From positions 124,001 to 188,000 of the forward strand of contig NZ_SSSQ01000004.1 of the NCBI RefSeq assembly GCF_009469765.1: a DNA stretch of 64,000 nt, in the 5' to 3' direction. The stretch is from Dechloromonas hortensis. Its GTDB lineage: Bacteria; Pseudomonadota; Gammaproteobacteria; Burkholderiales; Rhodocyclaceae. Shown here one piece after another: positions 1 through 7,949 of the stretch. Numbering within the stretch: position 1 is the first letter of the stretch; every line of letters begins with the position of its first letter. The notes below the pieces were generated by a model. It was not told where the DNA came from and made no database searches. It worked only from the letters and a program-made list of their open reading frames with translations. A program made the translations under genes and the position numbers.

Positions 1-31
1 CGACCGCTGCGGTCGACGATCAAAAACGGGC

Positions 32-65
32 AAAAACCGGGCCGCGCGGCAAGCCGCCGGCCCGG
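32..65 (-). terminator. Intrinsic terminator after mhpE
   Basis: On the minus strand a G+C-rich hairpin (outer stem GGGCC-type at 37-43/59-65, inner stem 46-50/53-57 around a two-base loop) is followed by a run of five T. It lies a few bases after the mhpE stop, so it probably ends the aromatic-degradation operon. That placement implies no further pathway gene is co-transcribed downstream. Confidence 0.7.
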
Positions 66-70
66 CATCG

Positions 71-1102
71 TCAGACAGCCAGGCCGCGTGCGCGGGCCAG
101 GGTCAGCGCGGTGTCCTCGATCATGTCCTCCTGGCCGCCGACCATGCCGCGCCGGCCCATCTCGACCAGGATGTCGCGGGCCGGGACGCCGTACTTCTTC
201 TCGGCGCGCTTGGCGAAGAGCAGGAAGGAGCCATAGACGCCGGCATAACCCAAGGTCAGCGCGTCGCGGTCGATGCGGATCGGGAAGTCCATGATCGGCA
301 CCACCAGATCCTCGGCGACGTCCTGGATCTTGAAGACATCGACTCCGGTCGCGATGCCCATCAGACTGCACACGGCGATCAGCACTTCCATCGGCGTGTT
401 GCCGGCGCCGGCGCCGAGGCCAGCGGCGGCGGCATCGATCCGGTTGGCGCCGACTTCGATGGCGGCGATCGAGTTGGCGACGCCCATCGCCAGGTTGTGG
501 TGGCCGTGGAAGCCAAGCTCGGTTTCCGGCTTCAGCGCGTCACGCACCGCACCGAGGCGGGCCTTGACGGTATCCGGCAGCAGGTGGCCGGCCGAGTCGG
601 TGATGTAGATGCAGTTGGCGCCGTAGCTTTCCATCAGTTTCGCCTGCTTGACCAGGCCTTCCGGGCTGTTCATGTGGCTCATCATCAGGAAGCCGACGGT
701 GTCCATGTCGAGCTTCCTGGCCATCTTGATGTGCTGTTCCGAGACGTCGGCCTCGGTGCAGTGGGTGGCGACGCGGATGGTATGGACGCCGAGCTCGCGC
801 GCCATCTTGAGGTGGTCGACGGTGCCGATGCCCGGCAGCAGCAGCGCCGAAACCTTGGCCTGCTTCATTTTCGGGATCACCGCGCCGAGGTATTCCTCGT
901 CGCTGTGGGCCGGGAAGCCGTAGTTGACCGAGGAGCCGCCCAGGCCGTCGCCGTGGGTGACTTCGATCAGCGGAATGCCCGCATCGTCGAGGCCGCTGGC
1001 GATGCTGACCATCTGCTCCAGGCTCATCAGGTGCCGCTTGGGATGCATGCCATCCCGCAGGGTCATGTCGTGGACGGTGATGTTCTTGCCGCGCAAAGTC
1101 AT
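71..1102 (-). CDS. mhpE: 4-hydroxy-2-oxovalerate aldolase
   Basis: Cleaves 4-hydroxy-2-oxovalerate to pyruvate and acetaldehyde, the last carbon-carbon cleavage of meta-cleavage pathways, and normally works in a complex that channels acetaldehyde to MhpF. The 343-residue product matches the DmpG/MhpE length. It has the HMGL-like TIM-barrel signature [10 protein letters not shown] (residues 11-20) and the metal-binding HGHH around residues 199-202. The start at 1102 is preceded by AAGGAG at good spacing; an upstream in-frame Met lacks one. mhpF ends 10 bases before the start, so the two are translationally close. The gene is the last in the operon. Confidence 0.93.
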   Translation of the reverse strand: MTLRGKNITVHDMTLRDGMHPKRHLMSLEQMVSIASGLDDAGIPLIEVTHGDGLGGSSVNYGFPAHSDEEYLGAVIPKMKQAKVSALLLPGIGTVDHLKMARELGVHTIRVATHCTEADVSEQHIKMARKLDMDTVGFLMMSHMNSPEGLVKQAKLMESYGANCIYITDSAGHLLPDTVKARLGAVRDALKPETELGFHGHHNLAMGVANSIAAIEVGANRIDAAAAGLGAGAGNTPMEVLIAVCSLMGIATGVDVFKIQDVAEDLVVPIMDFPIRIDRDALTLGYAGVYGSFLLFAKRAEKKYGVPARDILVEMGRRGMVGGQEDMIEDTALTLARARGLAV

Positions 1103-1112
1103 GTTCTTCTCC

Positions 1113-2024
1113 TTACCCGGCGACCGGCTCAAGCTTGAGCGCGCCTTTGATGATTTCTTCGGCGAACATTTCCGCCGTCCGGGCCGCCGCGGCGGTCATG
1201 ATGTCGAGGTTGCCGGCATAGGTCGGCAGGAAGTCGCCGAGGCCCTGCACTTCGAGGAAGACCGAGACGCGGTTGCCGTCGAAGACCGGGCCATTGACCA
1301 GGCGGTAGCCGGGCACGTACTTCTGGACTTCGGCGATCATGGTCAGGATCGAGTCGGTGATCCGCGCCTGGTCCGGCGTGCCTTCGGTCAGGCAATGCAC
1401 GGTGTCGCGCATGATCAGCGGCGGTTCGGCCGGGTTGATGATGATGATCGCCTTGCCCTTCTCGGCGCCGCCGACCTGCTCGATGGCACCCGAGGTGGTG
1501 CGGGTAAATTCGTCGATGTTCTTGCGGGTGCCGGGACCGGCGCTCTTCGAACTGATGGTGGCGACGATTTCGCCGTACTTGACCTTCTGGACGCGGGAGA
1601 TGGCGGCGACCATGGGAATCGTCGCCTGCCCGCCGCAGGTCACCATATTGACGTTCATCTCGCCCTGCCCGACCAGCGTCTTGAGATTGACCGGCGGCAC
1701 GCAGAAGGGGCCGATCGCCGCCGGCGTCAGGTCGATCATCAGCACGCCGAGCTCGTTCAGCTTGCGACTGTTCTCGGCGTGCACGTAGGCGCTGGTCGCG
1801 TCGAAGGCGATCTGCACGCCATCCGCCAGCACGTGCGGCAGCAGGCCGTCGACCCCGGCGGCGGTGACTTTGAGGCCGAGCTCGGCCGCCCGCTTCAGGC
1901 CTTCCGACTCGGGGTCGATGCCGACCATCCAGGCCGGCTCCAGCACCGGGCTACGCTTGAGTTTGTAGAGCAGATCGGTACCGATGTTGCCGGGGCCGAT
2001 CAGCGCACATTTGATTTTTTTCAT
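1113..2024 (-). CDS. mhpF: Acetaldehyde dehydrogenase (acylating)
   Basis: Oxidises acetaldehyde with CoA and NAD+ to acetyl-CoA, as the partner of the MhpE aldolase. The product has 303 residues. A Rossmann nucleotide-binding motif GPGNIGTDL sits near residues 10-18 and the catalytic cysteine is Cys130 in TCGGQATIP. Two Met codons lie two codons apart; the second (2024) is chosen because GGAGA is 8 bases upstream of it and only 2 bases from the first. It lies between the hydratase and the aldolase in the usual D-F-E order. Confidence 0.93.
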   Translation of the reverse strand: MKKIKCALIGPGNIGTDLLYKLKRSPVLEPAWMVGIDPESEGLKRAAELGLKVTAAGVDGLLPHVLADGVQIAFDATSAYVHAENSRKLNELGVLMIDLTPAAIGPFCVPPVNLKTLVGQGEMNVNMVTCGGQATIPMVAAISRVQKVKYGEIVATISSKSAGPGTRKNIDEFTRTTSGAIEQVGGAEKGKAIIIINPAEPPLIMRDTVHCLTEGTPDQARITDSILTMIAEVQKYVPGYRLVNGPVFDGNRVSVFLEVQGLGDFLPTYAGNLDIMTAAAARTAEMFAEEIIKGALKLEPVAG

Positions 2025-2061
2025 GTTCATTTCTCCGTGGGGATTGGGGAGGCGGGACGAC

Positions 2062-2853
2062 TCAGGCAAACAGCGCGCTGACCGTGCCCAGCCCGTCGAT
2101 ATTGACGTCGAAGCGGCCCGGCTCGGTGACGGCGACCATCGGCCCCAGGGCGCCGGTCAGCACGATGTCGCCGGCCAGCAGCGGCCGTCCGCAGCGGACC
2201 ATGGTGTCGGCCAGCCAGATCGCGGCATTGAGCGGGCTGCCCAGGCAGGCCCGGCCGTTGCCGCGCGAGACGACTTCCTCGCCGCGCTGCATTTCCATGG
2301 CACAGGCCGTGATGTCGAATTCGCCCAATTGGCGCGGTCGACCGCCGAGCACGAACAAGCCGCTCGAGGCGTTGTCGGCCACGGTATCGACGAAGCGGAT
2401 GTTCCACTGCTCGATCCGGCTATCGACGATCTCGATGGCCGGCAGTGCGTACTCGGTGGCGCCGATGATGTCGGCGTAGGTATGGCGCTCCTGCGTCAGG
2501 TCGCGACCGATGACCAGCGCGATCTCGGCTTCGACCTTGGGCTGGATCAGGCGCGACAGCGCCACCGGCTCGCCGTCGCCGACCGCCATGTCGGCAAAGA
2601 GCATGCCGAAATCAGGCTGGTCGACACCGAGCTGGGCCTGCACGGCGAGCGAAGTGAGGCCGATCTTGCGGCCGACCAGGCGGCGACCTTCGGCGAGCCA
2701 GGCTCGGGTGTTGACCTCCTGGACGGCGTAGGCGGCATCCGGGCTGTTCAGCGCCAGGCGGTCGCGCAGCGGGGCGATGGTCTGGCCGCTGGAGACCGCC
2801 GCCTTGAGCAGGCCGGCGGCGGCTTCGGTGGTGAGAATGGCGTCGTGGCTCAT
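2062..2853 (-). CDS. mhpD: 2-oxopent-4-enoate hydratase (2-keto-4-pentenoate hydratase)
   Basis: Hydrates 2-hydroxypenta-2,4-dienoate (2-oxopent-4-enoate) to 4-hydroxy-2-oxovalerate, the substrate of MhpE. The 263-residue protein has the FAA-hydrolase/MhpD-type features GRKIGLTS and the acidic pair in [14 protein letters not shown] that forms the metal site in this family. Its ATG overlaps the stop of the solute-binding protein gene (ATGA), so translation is probably coupled. The frame stays open upstream into that neighbour, but the overlap start gives the normal family length. Confidence 0.9.
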   Translation of the reverse strand: MSHDAILTTEAAAGLLKAAVSSGQTIAPLRDRLALNSPDAAYAVQEVNTRAWLAEGRRLVGRKIGLTSLAVQAQLGVDQPDFGMLFADMAVGDGEPVALSRLIQPKVEAEIALVIGRDLTQERHTYADIIGATEYALPAIEIVDSRIEQWNIRFVDTVADNASSGLFVLGGRPRQLGEFDITACAMEMQRGEEVVSRGNGRACLGSPLNAAIWLADTMVRCGRPLLAGDIVLTGALGPMVAVTEPGRFDVNIDGLGTVSALFA

Positions 2854-3986
2854 CACTTCACCAGCTTCCAGTGATTGTTCTCGACCTTGATCAGGACGAT
2901 CGAACTGGCGTCGTAGCCGGCATGGTCGGCGGCGGCCATGGTGTAGACGCCGTTGGTGCCGACCAGCTTGCTGGTCTTCTCGATGCCGTCGCGCAGCGCG
3001 GCGCGGAATTCCGGCGTGCCGGCCTTGGCCTTGCCCTTCTGGGCGCCGACGATGGCGTTCTGCAACAGCAACCAGGCGTCCCACGAGGCTCCGGCGAAGG
3101 TCGAACGGGAATCCGGACCGTTCTTCGCTTCCAGCTCCTTGACGAAGGCGACGCCGTTCTTCTTGGCCGGATGGCTGTCCGGCAACTGCTCGGCAACCAG
3201 CACCGGACCGACCGGAATCAGCGCCCCTTCGACGGCCTTGCCGCCGACCCGGAGGAATTCCTTGCTGGTCACGCCGTGCGACTGGTAGATCCGGCCCTTG
3301 TAGCCCCGCTCGCGCAGCGTGATCTGCGGCATCGCGGCCGGCGTGCCGGAGGCGCCGACGAAGACGACATCCGGCTTGGCCGCCATCACCTTGAGCACCT
3401 GGGCCTGGACGCTCGGGTCGGCCCGGCCGTAACGCTCGCTGGCGACGATGTTGAGCTTGCCCTCGGCGGCCTTGCTCAGCGCCTTCAACAGCAGTTCGCC
3501 CCAGGAATCGGAGAAGCCGATGAAGCCGACGGTCTTGGCACCGTTCTCCAGCATGTCGCTGACGATGCGCTGCACCATCAGGTCGGCCGAGGGCTCGCTG
3601 CGGAAAACATAGCTGCGCTTGTCGCCGGACACGTCGAGCGGTGCGACGGAAACCATCGGCGTCTTCTCGGCATTGGCGACATCGGCCATGGCAACGGCCG
3701 TGCTGATCAGGTTGGGACCGAGGATGGCATCGACCTTGTCTTCGGAGATCAGCTTGCGCACATTCTTGACGGCGCTGGTCGGGTCGGTGCCGTCGTCAAG
3801 CAGGATGAAATTGACCTTCTCGCCGCCGACCGTACTCGGAAAGAGGGCGATGGCCTTCTTGGTCTCGGCGCCGAGCGCAGCGGCCGGGCCGGTCAGTGAG
3901 GCGATGACGCCGACGTTGATGTCGGCAAAGGCCGGGGCGGTGGCCAGAGCGGCGATGGTCAGGGCAAACAGCTGGTTCGGTTTCAT
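2853..3986 (-). CDS. ABC transporter substrate-binding protein (Leu/Ile/Val-type)
   Basis: Periplasmic solute-binding protein of the branched-chain-amino-acid family (377 residues). An N-terminal signal peptide ends near AFA-DINVG at residues 19-26, followed by the type I periplasmic-binding fold (GVIASLTGPAAALG, LLDDGTDP, VDAILGPNLISTAVA). Members next to aromatic-degradation genes usually bind aromatic acids rather than amino acids. No permease or ATPase gene is in the window, so it must use a transport complex encoded elsewhere. It lies inside the operon and overlaps the hydratase start. Confidence 0.85.
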   Translation of the reverse strand: MKPNQLFALTIAALATAPAFADINVGVIASLTGPAAALGAETKKAIALFPSTVGGEKVNFILLDDGTDPTSAVKNVRKLISEDKVDAILGPNLISTAVAMADVANAEKTPMVSVAPLDVSGDKRSYVFRSEPSADLMVQRIVSDMLENGAKTVGFIGFSDSWGELLLKALSKAAEGKLNIVASERYGRADPSVQAQVLKVMAAKPDVVFVGASGTPAAMPQITLRERGYKGRIYQSHGVTSKEFLRVGGKAVEGALIPVGPVLVAEQLPDSHPAKKNGVAFVKELEAKNGPDSRSTFAGASWDAWLLLQNAIVGAQKGKAKAGTPEFRAALRDGIEKTSKLVGTNGVYTMAAADHAGYDASSIVLIKVENNHWKLVK

Positions 3987-4031
3987 TTTTTTGTCTCCTC
4001 GTTGGGGTAACGGATAGATCGACAGTGCGGC

Positions 4032-4583
4032 TTATTGCGGAATACGGCGGAAGCCGCCGTTCAGGTAGATCAGCGCTTCGCCGTCATTGCGCTCGCAGGT
4101 GGCGAGGACTTCGCAGAGGAAGGCGTTGTGCGTGCTTTCGTCGAAAACCTTGATGACGCGGCAGTCGAAATTGGCCAGCGAGCCATCCAGGGCCGGTGCG
4201 CCGGTGGTCAACTCGCGCCAGCGGCCATGCTCGAAGCGGGCGTCGCCATGCACGCCGTCGATCATGCCGGCGAAGGCCTTGGCGACCTCCTCCTGATCGC
4301 CGGCCAGGACATTGACGCAGAGTGCGCCGCTGTTCAGGATGACTTCGCTGGCCGCAACGTTCTTGTTGACGAAGACGACCAGCCGCGGCGGATCGGCGGT
4401 CACCGAGCAGACGGCAGTGGCGGTCAGGCCGGCCCGGCTTTCGCCATTGCGCGCGGTGATGATCGAGACGCCGACCGCGAAATGGCGCATGCCGTAGCGG
4501 TGGTCTTCCGACGTCACAGTCGGCATCGCGGCCAGCCGGGTGTTCGGCGTCCAGTCGAGCAGTTGATTGATGTCCTTGTACAT
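4032..4583 (-). CDS. Flavin reductase family protein (hydroxylase reductase component)
   Basis: A 183-residue flavin reductase-like protein with the FMN-binding split-barrel pattern (FAVGVSIITA, GLTATAVCSVTADPPRLVVFVN). These small NAD(P)H-dependent reductases supply reduced flavin to a partner monooxygenase. Its gene begins inside the last codons of the flavin monooxygenase gene (overlap 4583 back to 4600), which makes the pair a likely two-component hydroxylase of the HsaA/HsaB or HpaB/HpaC type. The start at MYKDINQ has only a distant GGAG, and MPTVTSEDH is an alternative start. Confidence 0.85.
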   Translation of the reverse strand: MYKDINQLLDWTPNTRLAAMPTVTSEDHRYGMRHFAVGVSIITARNGESRAGLTATAVCSVTADPPRLVVFVNKNVAASEVILNSGALCVNVLAGDQEEVAKAFAGMIDGVHGDARFEHGRWRELTTGAPALDGSLANFDCRVIKVFDESTHNAFLCEVLATCERNDGEALIYLNGGFRRIPQ

Positions 4584-4599
4584 GGCGTGGGTGCTCCGC

Positions 4600-5826
4600 T
4601 TACTGGGCGACGGCCGCAACCGGCGGCTTGACGCCGAACGGGTTGGCCGCCGGCAGCGGATTGCCGAGCAACTGGCCGCCGAGCAGGTCGCCGATGTTGT
4701 CCTGGTTCTGCGTGATGTGATTGGCGCCGACCAGGATGTCGCGCATCTGGCGCTGCATCGGGCTGTTCAGCCAGACGCCGCGGGTCGAGGTCTTTTTGAA
4801 GATCATGTGAGCGGCCTCGAAGCATTCGCCGCCGGTGAACTGGTTGGTCGCGAAGTGGCGAACGCGGATGTCGAGCGGCACCAGCTTGCCCTGCGAGGCG
4901 TAGCCCCAGGCTTCCTCGGTGTTCTGCACGACGCGGGCGGTGGCGCCGACGATCTTGGCGTAGGCCTCGCCCAGCTTGCCCTTGATGAACGGGTCCTGGA
5001 CGGCGGCGCCGACCGCCTGGTTGATGTTCTGGCGGGGCACCATGTGTTCGATGTAGAGATCGACCATGCCGCGCGCCATACCGATGATCACCGACGACAC
5101 CGCGGCGTAGAAAACGTAGAAGAAAGGCATCTTGTAGAGGTCGTTCACGTGGCCGTGCGAGTCGTCGTCGTAGGCGCCGATGACGTGGCTGCGATACTCG
5201 GGCACGAAGACGTTCTTGACGATCAGCTTCTTGCTGCCGGTGCCGGCCAAGCCGACGACGAACCAGTCGTCGACGATGTCGAAATCCTTGCGCTGGACCC
5301 AGAAGGAGCGGAAGACCTGTTCGCCGTTGGCCAGGCTGACGCGGCCGCCGAGGAAGGCACCGCCGGCGGCGTGGTCGCAACCGCTGGAAGTCAGCCACTC
5401 GCCATTCAGCAGGTAGCCGCCTTCGGTCGCCGTGACGGTTCCGAACGGGGCATAGGACGAGGAAACCAGCACGCTGTTGTCCTCGCTCCACAACTCGTCG
5501 CCGCACTGGCTCGGCAGCAGGCCGACTTCGAAGGGATGGACGCCGAGCACCATGACGTTCCAGGCGCTGGACGGGCAGCCGCGAGCCAGCTCCATCAGCA
5601 CCTTGTTGAGCACGTTCGGGTTCATTTCGTAACCGCCCCAGCGCTTCGGCTGCAGAATCTTGAAGAAGCCGGCGTCCTTGAAGGCCTGGATGGTTTCCTT
5701 CGGCACCATGCGCTCCTTTTCGCAGAGCTCGGCCCGGGTGCGCAGCAGCGGGATCATGTCGCGAGCGCGCTGGACGATTTCGTCTTCGGTCGGAATTTCA
5801 ATGGCGATTTTTTCGATCTTGCTCAT
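4600..5826 (-). CDS. Acyl-CoA-dehydrogenase-like flavin-dependent monooxygenase (oxygenase component)
   Basis: A 408-residue protein of the acyl-CoA dehydrogenase fold resembling group D flavin monooxygenases such as HsaA, which hydroxylate phenols to catechols using reduced flavin. Seen in the sequence: the N-terminal helical domain (ETIQAFKDAGFFKILQPKRWGG), a middle beta domain (GGYLLNGEWLTSSGCDHA) and a C-terminal helical domain. It probably replaces the single-component FAD hydroxylase MhpA found in the E. coli pathway and makes the catechol substrate for the neighbouring dioxygenase. GGAG lies 8 bases before the start. The substrate cannot be read from the sequence. Confidence 0.82.
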   Translation of the reverse strand: MSKIEKIAIEIPTEDEIVQRARDMIPLLRTRAELCEKERMVPKETIQAFKDAGFFKILQPKRWGGYEMNPNVLNKVLMELARGCPSSAWNVMVLGVHPFEVGLLPSQCGDELWSEDNSVLVSSSYAPFGTVTATEGGYLLNGEWLTSSGCDHAAGGAFLGGRVSLANGEQVFRSFWVQRKDFDIVDDWFVVGLAGTGSKKLIVKNVFVPEYRSHVIGAYDDDSHGHVNDLYKMPFFYVFYAAVSSVIIGMARGMVDLYIEHMVPRQNINQAVGAAVQDPFIKGKLGEAYAKIVGATARVVQNTEEAWGYASQGKLVPLDIRVRHFATNQFTGGECFEAAHMIFKKTSTRGVWLNSPMQRQMRDILVGANHITQNQDNIGDLLGGQLLGNPLPAANPFGVKPPVAAVAQ

Positions 5827-5859
5827 GTTGGGACTCCTCAATTTTGAAAAACTGTTTGC

Positions 5860-6801
5860 TTAAGCCGTGACGTCGGCGCTGATCACGCCATAGCCGGCAA
5901 TCCACTCGTTGATCGGACGGTAGTAGTCCTGGCGAGCCTGATAGGAACCGGCTGCCGCCAGCGCCGAGAAGGCGGCGACCCAGGTCCGGATTTCGTGCGT
6001 CGAGCGGCCAGCAGCGCGGGAAATTTCCTCGATCTTGAAGTTGTCGATTTCAGCCAGGCGACCTTCGATCAACAGATCCATGAAGGCCAGATCCCACTCG
6101 GTATTGAGCGGCGTCAGCGGGCATTCCGGTGTGCCGAAAATCTTGCCGGTGGCCAAAGTGCGGGCCTGGCGGGCAGCCCGCGCCTCCGGCGTCGGGTTGC
6201 GCCCGGCGATCAGGAAATTGGCGACCTCTTCCGGCGCATCGGCCAGCAGCGGCACCGGCGGTTCGTGCGACAGGCCGCCGGTACCGAGGATCAGCACGCG
6301 TTTGTTGAGCCGGGCGATGAACTGGCCGACCGCTTCGCCGAGTTTGCGAATGCGGCGATAGGGCCCGAAGGGCGGCGCCACCGAGTTGATGATGATGGGG
6401 ATCACCGGGTAACGGGTCAGGCTGCCGGTCAGCTCTTCCAGCGTTTGCGTGCAGCCGTGGTCGACCTGCAGGCGGTGCGAAATGGCGATATCGATGTCGC
6501 TGTCGAGGATGAACTTGGCCATTTCCATGGCCAGTTCCTTGTCCACCGACAGCGGACCGGGCAACGTCTGGTAGTCGGCGACCGAGTCGGCGGCGGTGGC
6601 GATGACGAAGGGCGGCATCAGGTCGTAGAACAGGCCGTTGTAGTGATCCGGCGCGAAGACGACGATCAGTTCCGGGTCGAAAGCTTCCACCTCGGCTCGC
6701 GCTTTGGCGAGAATGGCATCGACTTCCCGGACGACGTCGGCACCGGGATCGTTCAGGCCGCGCAGCGGGGTGTGCGACAGGCATTTCAGTTTGATGCTCA
6801 T
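5860..6801 (-). CDS. mhpB: Class III extradiol ring-cleavage dioxygenase, MhpB-like
   Basis: A 313-residue non-haem Fe(II) dioxygenase very close in length to 2,3-dihydroxyphenylpropionate 1,2-dioxygenase (314 in E. coli). His115 (in VDHG) and His179 (in GLSHEPP) fall at the positions known for the catalytic histidines of MhpB. It opens the catechol ring next to the hydroxyl pair. It is the first gene of the minus-strand operon, with AAGGAG before the chosen start; a Met ten codons upstream is not supported. The natural substrate may differ from 2,3-dihydroxyphenylpropionate, because the hydroxylase and hydrolase genes of the operon differ from the mhp operon. Confidence 0.88.
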   Translation of the reverse strand: MSIKLKCLSHTPLRGLNDPGADVVREVDAILAKARAEVEAFDPELIVVFAPDHYNGLFYDLMPPFVIATAADSVADYQTLPGPLSVDKELAMEMAKFILDSDIDIAISHRLQVDHGCTQTLEELTGSLTRYPVIPIIINSVAPPFGPYRRIRKLGEAVGQFIARLNKRVLILGTGGLSHEPPVPLLADAPEEVANFLIAGRNPTPEARAARQARTLATGKIFGTPECPLTPLNTEWDLAFMDLLIEGRLAEIDNFKIEEISRAAGRSTHEIRTWVAAFSALAAAGSYQARQDYYRPINEWIAGYGVISADVTA

Positions 6802-6910
6802 GCATGCTCCTTGATCTGGGGATTCAGGCAAGCCGCTCCCGTCAGGAGCCAGCGGGCACCCGAAGGCAAGGGCCGAATTGTTGGGGTGGGTGGCGCAGGA
6901 GCGCGGGGGC

Positions 6911-6961
6911 TTAGCGCTGTCGAGCCGGGCGCTGGCCGGTGTCCAGTTGGCGATCGATCAT
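6911..6961 (-). CDS. Possible 16-codon leader ORF in the mhpB 5' region
   Basis: In the roughly 190-base leader before mhpB, the minus strand has GGAGACAAAA directly followed by ATG and 15 further codons (MIDRQLDTGQRPARQR) ending at TAA. The ribosome-binding site is as good as those of the real genes here. It may be a translated leader peptide, the remnant of a lost gene, or chance. The rest of the 6802-7097 gap holds only the promoter and operator described separately. Confidence 0.25.
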   Translation of the reverse strand: MIDRQLDTGQRPARQR

Positions 6962-6994
6962 TTTTGTCTCCACGTTGTTTTATTTGGTGAAGCC

Positions 6995-7000
6995 ATTCTA
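6995..7000 (-). promoter_or_regulatory. Candidate -10 element of the mhpB operon
   Basis: TAGAAT on the minus strand (five of six matches to TATAAT) without a good -35 box, as expected for an activator-dependent promoter. A start site near 6988 would place the palindrome at 7038-7054 at about -58. Read by eye only. Confidence 0.35.
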
Positions 7001-7037
7001 GGGAGATGCAAGCGGCGGGAAAAATTTATCTCGCGAA

Positions 7038-7054
7038 TGTGCACAATATGCACA
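7038..7054. promoter_or_regulatory. Perfect palindrome, likely operator for the IclR-type regulator
   Basis: TGTGCA-CAATA-TGCACA is a perfect inverted repeat with a five-base spacer, placed between the divergent regulator and mhpB genes, 43 bases before the regulator start. IclR-family activators such as MhpR bind GTGCAC-rich palindromes, so this is the natural candidate binding site for the protein encoded at 7098. It could serve both activation of mhpB and autoregulation. Confidence 0.65.
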
Positions 7055-7097
7055 ACATTGTTTTTACAATGATTTAAATCACAAATCGGGAATAATC

Positions 7098-7940
7098 ATG
7101 CGTCCATCGAGTGGAGCCACCTACCGCCACGTGCAGGGCCTGAGCCGCGGCCTCTCCATCCTGCACGCGATCAATCTGTCGGCCGACGGCTGGGCGAGCA
7201 TTGCCGAATTGAGTGCGACGACCGGCCTGCACCGGACGACGGTGCGACGCCTGCTCGAAACGCTGCAGGCCGAAGGCTATGTCCGGCGCAGCGTGTCGGA
7301 TGACAGCTATCGGCTGAACCAGAAAATCCGCCAGCTGAGCGATGGCTTTACCGACGACGAATGGATCTCCGAAGTGGCCAACCCGGTGCTCGGCGAATTG
7401 CTGCAGAAAGTCGTCTGGCCGTCCGATCTGTGCACTCTCGACGGCGACAGCATGCTGGTCCGCGAAACGACGCACCGCTTCAGCCCGCTTTCCTTCCACC
7501 GGGCAATGATCCGTCAGCGCATGCCGGTCCTGCACACCTCGGCCGGCCGTGCCTATCTCGCCTGGTGCAGCGCCGAGGAAAGACAGCAGATCCTCCAGTT
7601 GCTGGTCGCCGGCAACGACGAACAGGCCAATTTCGCCCGCAACCGCGTGCTGGTCGATCAGATGCTGGAAAAAGTCCGTCGCCAGGGCTACGCGACCAAC
7701 GACGGCGAATGGAACCAGCAGATCAAGATTGCCGCGATCGCCGTACCGATCCGCCATAACGGCCATGTACTGGCCTCGATCAACGTCGTCTTCCTGAAGA
7801 AAGCGATGAGCCTCGCCGAGGCGGTCGAGCGTTATCTGCCGGAGTTGAACTCAGCGGTCGGCAAAATCCAGGCCCGCCTCAGCGAAATGGATACGGCACT
7901 GCCCCAGGGCACACCGGGCATCTCTATTCAGGAAAGCTGA
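7098..7940 (+). CDS. IclR family transcriptional regulator, MhpR-like
   Basis: A 280-residue regulator with an N-terminal winged helix-turn-helix at about residues 12-75 (SIAELSATTGLHRTTVRRLL) and a C-terminal IclR effector-binding domain. It is transcribed away from the aromatic-degradation operon and is its likely activator, with the aromatic substrate or an early metabolite as effector. The opening phrase (HVQGLSRGLSILHAIN) resembles the start of MhpR proteins. The gene converges on the flavoprotein gene, with 9 bases between the stops. Confidence 0.88.
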   Translation: MRPSSGATYRHVQGLSRGLSILHAINLSADGWASIAELSATTGLHRTTVRRLLETLQAEGYVRRSVSDDSYRLNQKIRQLSDGFTDDEWISEVANPVLGELLQKVVWPSDLCTLDGDSMLVRETTHRFSPLSFHRAMIRQRMPVLHTSAGRAYLAWCSAEERQQILQLLVAGNDEQANFARNRVLVDQMLEKVRRQGYATNDGEWNQQIKIAAIAVPIRHNGHVLASINVVFLKKAMSLAEAVERYLPELNSAVGKIQARLSEMDTALPQGTPGISIQES

Positions 7941-7949
7941 AGCCGCTGG

